A stretch of DNA of 64,000 nucleotides from Lotus japonicus. Its lineage: Eukaryota; Streptophyta; Magnoliopsida; Fabales; Fabaceae. The translations under genes and the position numbers were made by a program. Where the stretch lies: positions 38,083,127-38,147,126 of the forward strand of contig NC_080043.1 of assembly GCF_012489685.1 (NCBI RefSeq). Direction: 5' to 3'. The notes beneath the pieces were generated by a model that saw nothing but the letters and a program-made list of their open reading frames with translations, was not told the origin of the DNA and searched no databases. Shown here piece by piece: positions 43,394 through 54,252 of the stretch; within the stretch, counting starts at the first letter, position 1, and every line of letters begins with the position of its first letter.

Positions 43394-44718
43394 GAACTAA
43401 GGCTATGGTGTATGGATGTAGGACTATGCAGAGCCAGTCAAGTTGTTGATTTATTCCCAACTACGTCTCCTGAAATTATTGTCCGAGAGGCTAGGTTAGA
43501 GGACTGTTGGGAAGTGGCAGAGACTCACTGCAGCTCCTTCTTCCCTGAATATTCCTTCCCATTAGATTTTGTGATGAGGATGGGCAGATTGGTGGCTATG
43601 TTAGCGGGATTCTCTATACCAAGCGGTTGCAAAAGAACCTGTTTGGTTGCTGTTATTGGCAGCTCACTTGATGAAACTTTCTGATTTGGAACTGAAGTTT
43701 TTAAGATTGGTGGCTTTGATGGGAAATTGAGCCTCAACAAGGGATATGTGGCTGGCATATTGACAGTAGATACCGTTGCGGATTTTCTTCCTAGAAGGGC
43801 ACTGCTACGACAGAGAAGGTGAGTTAAAGCTTGTTTCTGGAACATGGATTAGTGAAGATCACTGAAGATTTATGTGTCTTTAGGATTTATGACATAAATT
43901 TGACCTGTATAATGTTGTCAACTTTTGATTTTTGTGTGTCTTAATGTGGCTCCATCATTCTTAAGAATGGCTTCAAAGGCATTTATCATTCTATGTGATC
44001 AAATAATTTTAATATAATCTTAGGGTTTTGATTAGTTGTATGCCCAATAAACACATGCTCATGCTGTCATGCAAGAATTATTCAGATGAAGAGCAGGATT
44101 GTGTGAAAAGTATATATGTATATATTGACTGTTATACCAAACGTCAGAAATGTTATCTGAAAAATGATTTTTTGCACCAAGCAGATGAAAATGTTTCCTG
44201 AAAAGCATTTTCTACACCGAAAACATAAACCTCAATATTTTTCAGATAGGTAAGTTCTGTTAAATCATACATACCCAAGTATTTGGTGTTGACCTAGAAT
44301 CTTATCTTTTATGAATACTTTTGACTCCTCTTCAAAATAGTTCACTTCTTATTTTTCTAATTCTGTAGTGTATAGGCCATGTCGTGTTATAACATTCTTA
44401 GTTTACATTTCATTATGTAGGATTGGAATTGCATACATATCAAATGTGGCGGTAAGGGAAAAATTTAGGCAAAAGGGAATAGCTAAACTATTGGTGGCTA
44501 AGGCAGAATCACAGGCCAGAAGTTGGGGTTGTCGTGCCATTGCATTACACTGTGATTTGAAAAATCCTGCAGCCACAAAGTTATACAAAGGCCAAGGTTT
44601 CAAATGTATCAAGGTTCCAGAAGGAGCTAACTGGCCTCAACCAAAGACTTCACCGGATATTAATTTCCACTTCATGTTGAAGCTTCTCAACAAACCAGTT
44701 GCTTCTAAATCTAATTAG
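43394..44718 (+). pseudogene. GCN5-related N-acetyltransferase (chloroplast GNAT6/10-like), with one stop
   Basis: Exon 43394-43818 reads VGLCRASQVVDLFP, SPEIIVREARLEDCWEVAET and PEYSFPLDFVMRM. It has TGA at 43682-43684, then continues in the same frame through NKGYVAGILTVDTVADFLPR to a GT donor. Exon 44421-44718 reads AYISNVAVREKFRQKGIAKL, CRAIALHCDLKNPAATKLYK and GFKCIKVPEGANWPQP, then TAG. RQKGIA is the acetyl-CoA-binding motif A of GNAT enzymes; the YISNVAVR strand and NPAATKLYKGQGF complete the fold. Relatives are plastid Lys/N-terminal acetyltransferases. The 5' part lies beyond the 12-kb element A insertion, and the TGA falls before the catalytic core, so the gene is probably dead unless TGA is an error. 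Confidence 0.88.
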
Positions 44719-47700
44719 ATGCTTAATTGGACAGATTATTTGCGTTGTAAAAGGGGAAAAAAGTAATTACTACTAAGGGGACTGTCTGTTATTGAAGTGC
44801 ATATGTAAGTAAACCAAGGAATTAGAGGAAAAATCATTTGAGAACCTTTTAGATTGCACCAGTAGCAAGCATTTATACAGTTACTGGCATTCACTTTAGC
44901 AAGCATTTGTACATTTGTAAAAAGCTCCCTTTAAGTCTTAGTCCCCCCCTTTTTAAATTCCTTCCTCCGCCATTGAATACCACCCCGATCTTCATTTTCT
45001 CATTTTTCCTGAACTAAATTTAGGAATATGATGATGTTCATGCTTCTGTTATAATTTTAAGTTTGTTTTGTGACTTTCTAAATTCCTGAGGTAGGAGAAG
45101 GAACTCCTTTCTTTAGATTTCTTTTGTGCTGTTATTGTTTTCATACAAGATCATTTGCTCACAGGTTTTTGGGGTTTAAAATGAGGGAAAACTCCTTTGA
45201 GGTACATGCCCAATGGTAAGCTACATTTTGTCTCTCATTTTTCTATTTAAAATGTGATTTTCAATTATTTTGGTAAATATACTTCTGAAAGGTTGTTCCT
45301 TTACCTAAATTTCAGTTTCTGGAAGGATTAGGAAAATATGCATGGACTAAGGACAGGTTTGATTACTTCCAATATACACAATTGTAATCCAGTTGATTTT
45401 TCAACAGTCACTTCAAAAGCTTAGCATTTCCCTAACTCTGTTTCGAATTCTTCTATTTCCTGTTTTATGAATGCTCCATGATGGTAGCATATCTCATCTG
45501 CTATATAAACACAGGTTAGTGAGATTGTTTATCATTAATAATTTCTTTGTTTATGTTTGCAGAATGTGAGATTGATTGCTTTAAAGAAGTCAATTTATGA
45601 GACGGAGCATTCAAGGGAGTTCGAGTGATTTGGTTACCAGGGTATATGGACTATGGAGTGGATGCCATCATAGAGCAGTGAAGATGAAAAGAAGTAGGAA
45701 CAAACTTCTACCAGAGATAGAATCAGTTGCTTTCTTGATCCAGGTTTCTCCTTCCTCGACCTTTCACATTTTTTTTGTGAATTTAATTTACATTATCAAT
45801 TCATTATTGACTTGGGTTTGTGGAGAGTTCAAGAGTTCTAAGTAAAAGCAACATAATCTCCTTGGATGAGAACTAACTAAAGAAAAAATAAAAAATAAAA
45901 GGGAAATTCTAAGCTATTCTAGGAATGATCAAATGTGAGAGGCAGTAAAAACAACTAAAAGGGTCAAAATTGCTAAGCACTATTTGCCTGTGTTAGCACC
46001 GATTTTTTCTACATTTGTTTTTTGAGATTTATGTTTATAAAGTGGCTTTGGATGGTGGTCGTATGTTACCTTCCAACTTGAGAGGGCAACCTTCATTATA
46101 ATACCAATAATAATTTTTCTGCTTCACCAAAAAAATTATAAGGACACAACTAATCTATAATGGTAGATTCACAAAGAAAAAGATTACCAAACCTTAGGCT
46201 CCTCTTAGCCTTTCTACATAATCTATATCTTTTTATTTGTTTGCCTTAAGGTATGATTTCGCTACATTTTTTTTATTGGTTTTCTGATTTATATTTTATA
46301 TAGATGCTTTGATTTTCATCTTATCAGTTATAAGATACCAAGAAATAATCCTTTGTTTCACTTGCTGTCTTAAATTTGGCTTTAATTACCATGGAGTGGT
46401 GCTATAAGAACAATACTTTGCTGAATAAAAATTATATTTAGCTTAATAGTCTGTTGGAGAACTCAACGATCATACCATATTGCTTGAAAGGTTTGTATTA
46501 TATTGATCTATCAAACTATGAAATCCTAAATTAGTTTCCAACTATGTTACAAAGATAATGGGAGAACACGACATGTAGAGAAACCAAATTTTAGAATAGG
46601 AGAAGTGACACCCCATGTTATGTACCATTTTATTCCATGTATTTATATAAGATCATTACTTTAGAGAACGTGAATACGCTTACTAAACATTTTGTTTGCC
46701 TCCCATGATTCCTAATATTTTGAGGTTTAACTTTTGTTGGAAGAAAATATTAAAAGAAGAGAGGGTAGAAGGGTAGGTGGGAAAAAATTATATAAAGAGT
46801 GATTTTAGGTGGGTGGTCATTCCTAAGGGTGGACTTCTCACGTGAAGAAAATGTTATTTGCTGATCTTTGCTGCTTTTCACATTGAAAGTGGAATGAGTG
46901 AACTTTTCATTGATATTTACCAATTTATTAATCTTCATCTACTTGATTTTAAATTATATTTAATTCTTTTACTCCACCTTCTATGTACTTGATCATTTTA
47001 GTTTGCTTAATGGGAAATCATGATTTATGATTTCTCTGTTTACTTCCATTTCTGAATTGTTCAAATTGAAGATATTTGGATCTTAGATTTTATTCCTGAT
47101 AGCTGTATTATGACTCTAAAATTTATATCTAATGGATATTTCAACTTAAGAAATCCACTATTTGAAAAATTGATGGCTTCTCCTTGGTAGCTTGGTACAG
47201 AGGGGCATCTCCTCAACAACCCATTTAATGGGTTGTCTCATACTTTGAGCTTACATTTTTGTATTGATAACCCTTAAAACTCATGGGTGAACCCTGCTTT
47301 TTTGGTGGACATAACTTTGTATTGATCAAGTAAATAGATCAAATTTTTAGCTGTATTCACTGTATTTGCATAAACACATGCTGGAAGAGAACACATGCAT
47401 TCAGTACAGGATTCTAAAAATTGATAGCGTGAGCCTTTTAACTCCATCTAAATTGTGTATTTGAATCTAAATGAAATAAAACTGTAATTAATTTACCTCT
47501 AATGTATGATTTACTGTTTCAGAAAGAGTAAAGATCACACAAAAAGCCCTTGGGATGATAAAAGTTACTTTGTAAGTTGAAGATTTGTTAGAATAGTCTT
47601 TTTGGTTTGCTTAAGATATATAGGATACAATTTTTTGTTGTGTAGTTTGATACATAGGAAAATGCTATAAGTAGGCTTCTTGACTTATTTTTTCTCTGCC

Positions 47701-48637
47701 TTTCTATTTTTGCCCCGTTGTGTTTCTCACTTTCCTGTAGATATATGGCATTTAAACTTTAGTTAGGAGCTACATACCTATCAACGATGCTCATATTCGT
47801 CCTGATATTGAAAATCTTCTAAATATACTTAGGAACATGCTACGTTTCTATTCTTTTCTTTGTATTGTGCTCTTCTAATTTATTATTTTGTTCTTAAAAT
47901 AAGCATTGTACATGCTGTCATTTTGTTATCTATAAATAATACAATAAAAAAAACATCCAGTCTCAAAGTGAAATTAAAACTGCTGAAAACTAAATTTATA
48001 TATATTAATGTAAATTCTTACACAAGTTCTTCATGCTTAGGAATATACATACTATTTCATATTAAGTTTAATAACAAGTGCTTGATGATTGGATGTAATG
48101 GTTTGTGCTTTTCGGTGATTATGAGTCACTATGTTTCTCTCAAGTCTCAACCTAATAATAAAAACACCTCAACCTACTGACAACTAGAAGCTTTTCTCCA
48201 AAATATATTTTGATTTTGAATCAATTGTAGTTCCAAACATGCAATTTATCTTTATGGATCTATCAACCGCATTCTCTCTGTTATAACCAATGTTCTTTCA
48301 TTTTCAATTAGTGTGTGTTTGTGTTTTCATTGAACTCAATGTGGCTAAATCTTACATTTTTGATCCACGTTAAACTAGCGTGACAAGTTTTAACTTCTCC
48401 ATTGACACATTGAGATACTTGAAATCACATTTGCGTTTGTATCAATGTCAAACCATATATACACTTAGACTAACATATGATTATGGAATGAAAAGTGAAA
48501 ATAGTACTAGCCATAAATGACGTGCTATTTTTACAAGAAATCACAGAGAATTTTAGCAACACAATTTGGACAGCAGTTCTCTGCTGAATTTCAGGGTAAC
48601 ATGTGTGTTCTCCTATTGTCTGCCATGGTTTTACCAG
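44719..48637. other. GNAT 3' flank and gene-poor DNA
   Basis: About 44719-45000 is likely GNAT 3' UTR. A patch at about 45574-45750 after TTTGCAG is compositionally exon-like and ends at a possible donor (CCAG|GTTTCTCC), but its frames are interrupted and I do not recognise it. The rest is AT-rich without coding signals. I searched by eye for upstream NDB exons (the FAD/NAD-binding half) and saw none. Confidence 0.45.
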
Positions 48638-49967
48638 GAAGATATAGCTGTCATATTTAGCAAGGCAGACAAGGACAATTTTGGGACGTTGGATATTAAA
48701 GAATATCAAGACGTTGTTGGTGACATTATTGAGAGGTACCCACAAGTGGGGATTTATTTAAAGGAGAACCAAATGAAAGATATGGCTACATTGCTAATCA
48801 AATATCAGGAAAGCTCTCTTACAATAGACATTGAGTACTTCAAAGAAGCACTTTCCAAAGTAGATTTCCAGATGAAAAATCTTCCTGCAACAGCTCAGGT
48901 ACGTGCACATTAATGCTATGTACCTGCAACTACTATGTATTTTTCAATTACCGACTTAGGAAACCTCCATTTTCATCAGTGACCTTGATATGGTTTTTCA
49001 TATTAATCCTTGCACTAAAGAAATATGTATTAAAGTCTTAGACCTATATTTGAGGGTAATATGAGTATGTGACTACAAAAAGATAGATAGAGGATTAAGT
49101 TGACTTAAATAAGCATAAGTGAGGACCTTTGTTCATGTTTTTTCAATGTAAGGGCTAATATGAAAAATCATATCATGATCGGAGATGAAGATGACATACA
49201 CTCATTTACTATTATAGTGTGTTTAGATAACAACTTAATAATGTGAACTAACTTTCATCTTAGTCCTAAGAAGAGTTTCATTCTTTTTCTTTTTGACCTT
49301 GAAGTGAGTTCTAACGTCTTCAGTGCCAACATATATCAAACATAGACTATAAAACTTTGTCATATTACTTATGCTTTGGTGGTGGATTCCAACTTTGAAT
49401 CATTCTAGGTAGCTTCTCAACAAGGCACATATCTTGCTGACTGTTTCAATCGCATGGAGTTGTGAGAGAAGTATCCTGAAGGCACTCTTAGGTTCAGGGG
49501 TACAGGACGCCATCGGTTTCATCCCTTCAGGTATGTGCAACTTGCTACTTCAACAAAAGTGTCATAAGATATGTTATTTTCCTGTTTTCATACTTTCCAA
49601 AGAGTATTCAATCAAGCTCACATCCAATGATTCAAGATTCTCATTGCCTAATGTTTTTTTAATTAGTGAAAGGTACAAGCATTTTGGGCAATTTTCTCCT
49701 CTGGGAGGAGAACAGACTGCAACTCAGCTTCCAGAAGATTGGATTTCAAATGGCCATAGTAGCCGGTGGCTCTGGTATTCAGTATACACAATGTATTATT
49801 CTATTCCCTATAAACTGTATTTTAGAGGTTTAACAATGGTACTATGTTTTCATCCTCTAACGATTCCCAAAACATGTAGCAAACAAGTCAGCTGGAGTAC
49901 AAGAGCTTTGGTGGTATCTGACTGGACAAGGAGATTCATATTTGGCAGGGATTCAAGCAGAATCTGA
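48638..49967 (+). pseudogene. 3' fragment of an external alternative NAD(P)H dehydrogenase (NDB), with one stop
   Basis: Four exons with matching phases: 48638-48898, 49409-49530, 49673-49792 and 49880-49967. Exon 1 has EDIAVIFSKADKDNFGTLDI, an EF-hand loop DKDNFGTLDIKE with acids at positions 1, 3 and 12, then DFQMKNLPATAQ. Exon 2 reads VASQQGTYLADCFNRME, then TGA (49463-49465) where relatives have Cys, then KYPEGTLRFRGTGRHRF. Exon 3 has FGQFSPLGGEQTATQLPEDW and exon 4 KQVSWSTRALVVSDWTRRFI ending SSRI. NDB proteins oxidise cytosolic NAD(P)H at the outer face of the inner mitochondrial membrane and the EF-hand confers Ca2+ control. The two dinucleotide-fold exons are not seen upstream, so this is a truncated copy. 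Confidence 0.87.
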
Positions 49968-51088
49968 AGATCCACTTCAAAGTTTGCACTACACTTTAAG
50001 GTCTTTATATATAATTCTTGGCAAGACAAGACCTCAAAGGGCACCCAAAAAGAAAAGGAAAAAGAACACTAAGTTAAATTTTTTTTCATGCAAACGTATT
50101 ATCTGTTATAGTATATTCATTTCTACTGACATAATGAATTGAAAGCAAAGTTCTGATGTTTTCTTTGCTTTTCTTTAAAAAAGTTTTGATCTTTACTCCT
50201 CAGTTCAATATATGTGTTTTTTTGTCCACTTTATGATGTTCAATTCACCTTGATAGCTACTTTAAATATGATGGTATTTCTTTTTCCAACATGTCCCTCA
50301 TGCTCCCCATATGATGCTGGTTCGGTTTAATTTTTAAGTTTGGTGTTTAAGTGAAGATAAGGAGATTACCTTTCGATTTTCACTTTGTATGTTGTTCATT
50401 TTACTCTTCGATGTTATTGTTATGTAGAAATTATGATTGCTCTTGGTTCTTACTCACATCAGAAGTATGATATACCATTTATTTGGCATGAGGGACATCA
50501 AGGGTGAGGGATTTTTGATGAGTTTGCTGGCTTGGCTGATAAAAAAAAACTCCAAATTCAAAAATTGAAAAATTGCACATGCATTGCATGAGTTTCATCT
50601 GGTGTTTTTTATTTGTATTAAGAGACTAATTTTAAATCTCTATTGTCAAATAACATATCTAATAGATAAATAATATTATTTATATTTCGGTACATTACTA
50701 AAAAATATTATTAATGTAAACTTTTTATCATAGGTGTAAGTTGAGTCTTGAGGCATAAACTAAAAATAATAATGTTATTATAAAATAATTATAATAACAC
50801 TTTAAAAATCTTACAATTAAAATGAGTAGTAAAAGTAATTATAATAACACTTTTAAATATATATATTTATATGTAATATTTACATATTAAAGTTTTAAAT
50901 TATAGTAGTAAAAATAACAATTAAAATGAGTAAAATGTGTAACTTATTTAATTCATTTTAATAAATTATAAAATGTTACTCTGTGCATCGCGCGGGTATA
51001 ACCTTGATGTAACAAAATATTCTCCGGCACAAACTTCTTAAACTAAGGAGTTAAAGTGTGTTCAGATAGAAAAGTGATGTATAGTTAA
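49968..51088. other. AT-rich DNA between the NDB fragment and element B
   Basis: No coding signal. At about 50975-51005 the string GTGCATCGCGCGGGTATAAC resembles a worn Helitron 3' hairpin, without a clean CTRR end. Confidence 0.4.
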
Positions 51089-51093
51089 CAATT

Positions 51094-52331
51094 TGTAAGA
51101 TCAAGGTTTGATAAATGGTTGCATCTCTATATTTTGATGATTACAATTAAGGTTTGTGATGATGAACAATTGTGGTACCCTAACGTTTGTCTCTTTTAGT
51201 TGTGACAAACAGATTCTGATTCTGACCCAAGCTTATTCAATCAGAAGATAAAGACCCAATGACAGCCAAAAGAGAGTTGTAAAGCTTAACATGTTTGCTC
51301 AGAACAGTGGCAAATCCTTCAGAAGTTCTGAAGATAGAAGCTCTCAAGAGGTACTGAAGAACCGGAGTCAGAAGTTCTGAAGACTAGATGTTCTAGAAGG
51401 AACGGTCCAGAAGTAGAAGACTCAAGTTCTGAAGACCGGAAAGAAGTTGGTTCTGAAGACCCAAGCTATTCTAGCTCTAGCATTCCGAAGTTCTGAGGAA
51501 CATGTCCAGAAGCAGAAGTTGCAAGGTCAGTGGATCCAAGCTTCCGTCTGACTCTAATCAGAAGCTTCACCAACGTCCATCTGAAGCACTCCAGATCATA
51601 AGTCAGCTGGTGAAAGGACAGGCCGCTGTCATAATACACATCGTACAGTCATAGCCTGCCCGCCACCTACCTCGTTCAGTCTAGCAGTCTGATATTACAA
51701 GATTGCCACTCCAACGGGCAAAACCCTAGCAACGGCTACATCAAATGCCTTGGAGTATATAAGGACTGAAGATAGAAGAAAGAAGCTAAGAAACTTTGCT
51801 GATATACTTGAACTCATTCTAACCGATCTCTTAGCAATATTTCTTCAGTGTTCTTAAACATCAAAGTTTACCATTAGCTTTTTAGAAGCAATTCTTGTAA
51901 ACCCGAAACCTTTACAAACACTTTGTAAAGTTCCTTAAGAGACCAAGTTTGGTCGGATCTTGAGAGGACTGAATCAAGTTTGATTCAGTGTTTAGCTAGT
52001 CTTGAGAGGATCGGTAGATCAGCTTCTTGAGAGTATACTAGTGAGAAAATCAGTGTACTGTTAGTCACTTAGCAGGTTGCAAGTGCAGTTATAACACTCA
52101 TTGATTTTAGTGGATTGCCTTCATCAGAAGAAGGAAGAAATCACCTTCACGGGTGGACTGGATTAGCTTGAGCTTTTATCTCAAGTAAACCAGGATAAAA
52201 TACTTGTGTGCTCTATTTCATATTCTTTAGCACCTAGTTCTTATCTTAAGTTTGTCAAAACTTCAAAAGGGAAAGCTTTTGTTTAAAAACTCTATTCAAA
52301 CCCCCCCTTTTTAGTGTTTTTCGCACCTTCA
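51094..52331 (+). repeat. Element B 5' LTR (1,238 bp)
   Basis: TGTAAGATCAAGG ... GCACCTTCA. U3 holds several copies of AGAAGTTCTGA. TATA box TATATAA at 51756-51762 in GGAGTATATAAGGACTGAAG. The end of U5 has a C7 run within CAAACCCCCCCTTTT. Confidence 0.93.
51317..51333. promoter_or_regulatory. U3 palindrome, element B
   Basis: CTTCAGAA-G-TTCTGAAG, perfect 8-bp arms around one base, centred 231 nt inside the LTR. The 3' LTR has it at 62147-62163 with the same offset. The flanking GAACAGTGG.AAA is shared with element A. Confidence 0.7.
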
Positions 52332-52333
52332 AT

Positions 52334-52345
52334 TGGCATTAGAGC
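52334..52345 (+). other. Primer-binding site of element B, altered
   Basis: TGGCATTAGAGC, two changes from the initiator tRNA-Met complement TGGTATCAGAGC seen in element A. Either decay or use of a variant primer. Confidence 0.75.
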
Positions 52346-52408
52346 TCCGGTTCTAATTTATACACTAAACAGTGATCAGTGATCCAGAACCTAGTGTGAA
52401 AAACAACG

Positions 52409-54252
52409 ATGGCCCAAGCCAATACTTTCGCTGACAACAACAACAACAACCAACTCAGAGCACCAGTCTTTGATGGTGAAAAGTTTGAGTACTGGAAAGA
52501 TGGAATCGAAAGTTATTTTCTTGGCACTGACCTAGATCTCTGGGATATGGTCATGGAAGGCTATACTGATCCAGTAGATGCTTCAGGAGTGAAGATCCCC
52601 CGTACTGAAATGACGGACGCTCAGAAGAAGCGTTTCAAGGATCATCACAAGGCGAAGTCCATGCTGTTCAGTTCAGTATCATATATTGAATATGAGAAGA
52701 TCTCTGACAAAGAAACAGCAAAATCCATCTATGACTCCTTGGTCATGACGCACGAAGGAAATGAAGAAGTCAAAGAGACTAAGGCTCTTGCTCTCATAAA
52801 ACAATATGAGCAGTTTAAGATGGAATCTGGTGAAACCATTGAGGAGATGTACTCAATGTTTCAAACTCTGATTGCTGGAATCAGAGTGCTGAACAAGAGC
52901 TACTCTACTGGTGATCATGTGAAAAATATCATCAGAAGCTTTCCTAAGGAGTGGATGGCTTTTGTCACTGCACTGAAACTTTCCAGGAATTTGAACTCCT
53001 TGAAGCTAGAAGAGCTTGTGAGTCATCTCAGAAGCCATGAGATTGAACTCAAAGAGCACAAGCCTCAAAGGAAAGACAAATCTATTGCTCTTAAGTCAAA
53101 ATCTGACAAGGCAAAAGCCTATCAGGCAGAAGAGGAAGATTCCTCTGAAGAATTATCAGATGCTTCTGGTGATGAAGAGCTATCTCTTTTTACAAAGAGA
53201 TTAAGCAAGCTCTGGAAGAACAGACAAAGCAAGGGCAAAGGACCGAGGAAAAGTAAAGGAAGATTTGAATCTTCATCTGATCAGAAGAAGTCCTCTGGGA
53301 AGGAAGTCACCTGCTTCGAGTGCAAGGAATCTGGGCACTACAAGAGTGACTGTCCCAAGCTAAAGAAGGACAAGAGACCAAGAAAAGTCTTCAAGAAGAA
53401 AGCTCTTGTGACATTTGATGCGACTGACTCTGATGAAGCTGAGTCAGAAGAAGATGAAGCTGTGGAAGCTCTGATGGCTACCACTAGTAGAGATGCTGAA
53501 GCACAGGATGATATGAGAGCTTCAGAAGATGACTCAGACTCTGAGAATGACGATGATGTATTCTCTAATTTTTCTCCATCTGAGCTAAGAACTACTTATC
53601 TGAAATAATGGAGAAACATGATGTGCTTTTAAATAAACATAAAGAGCTTAAAAGAAAATATGCTGTTAAAACTAGTTCATCAGAAGTTCATGAGAAGTCA
53701 GTCTCTGGACTCATTGAAGAGAATTATTCCCTTAAAAATGACAACTCTGTTCTTCGTGCTAAAAATGCCATGCTAGAAGATCAACTTGCATCATCTGATG
53801 TTAAGCATGAAACTTTATATGAGAAAGCGTTTCAAAGGTTCCTAGCCAAAGGCATAGACAGAAGTCTTATGGCTTCAATGATCTATGGCATAAGCAGAAA
53901 TGGGAACAGTGACCTTGGCTACTCTCAACCTATGAGAGGTGAGCCATCTGAGCTCAAACGCGAACCTTTGCATAAGCATTTTGTTCCTGCCGGTACTGTC
54001 ATTCCAGAAAAGGTTACACCCAAGATGGTAAAACCAAAGGGAAAGATCATTGGAAAAGGTTCCATAGGAGATGGAAAAATTCCAGTTATTAATGATGTAC
54101 TTCTGGTGGAAGGATTATTGCATAACTTGCTCTCCATAAGCCAAATAGCTGACAAAGGTTATGATGTGATCTTCAATCAAACCGGCTGTAAAGCTGTCAG
54201 TCAAACAGATGGATCTATTCTGTTTTCTGGGAGGAGAAGAAATGACATTTAA
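52409..54252 (+). pseudogene. gag of element B fused to a protease remnant
   Basis: Start ATG 52409 (MAQANTFADNNNNNQLRAP). FEYWKDGIESYFLG, MTHEGNEEVKETKALALIKQ and the zinc knuckle CFECKESGHYKSDC match element A. The frame closes at 53606-53608 after a one-base shift, and the rest of gag continues in the next frame from IMEKHDVLLNKHKEL. That frame then jumps from KVTPKMVKPK directly to GKIIGKGSIGDG: compared with element A the segment containing the protease active site DSGCS has been deleted. It ends with GRRRNDI and TAA at 54250-54252. Confidence 0.87.

Noticed and set aside
51317..51333. Heat-shock element in U3
   Set aside because: The GAA and TTC blocks are one base apart here; heat-shock elements need two (GAAnnTTC).
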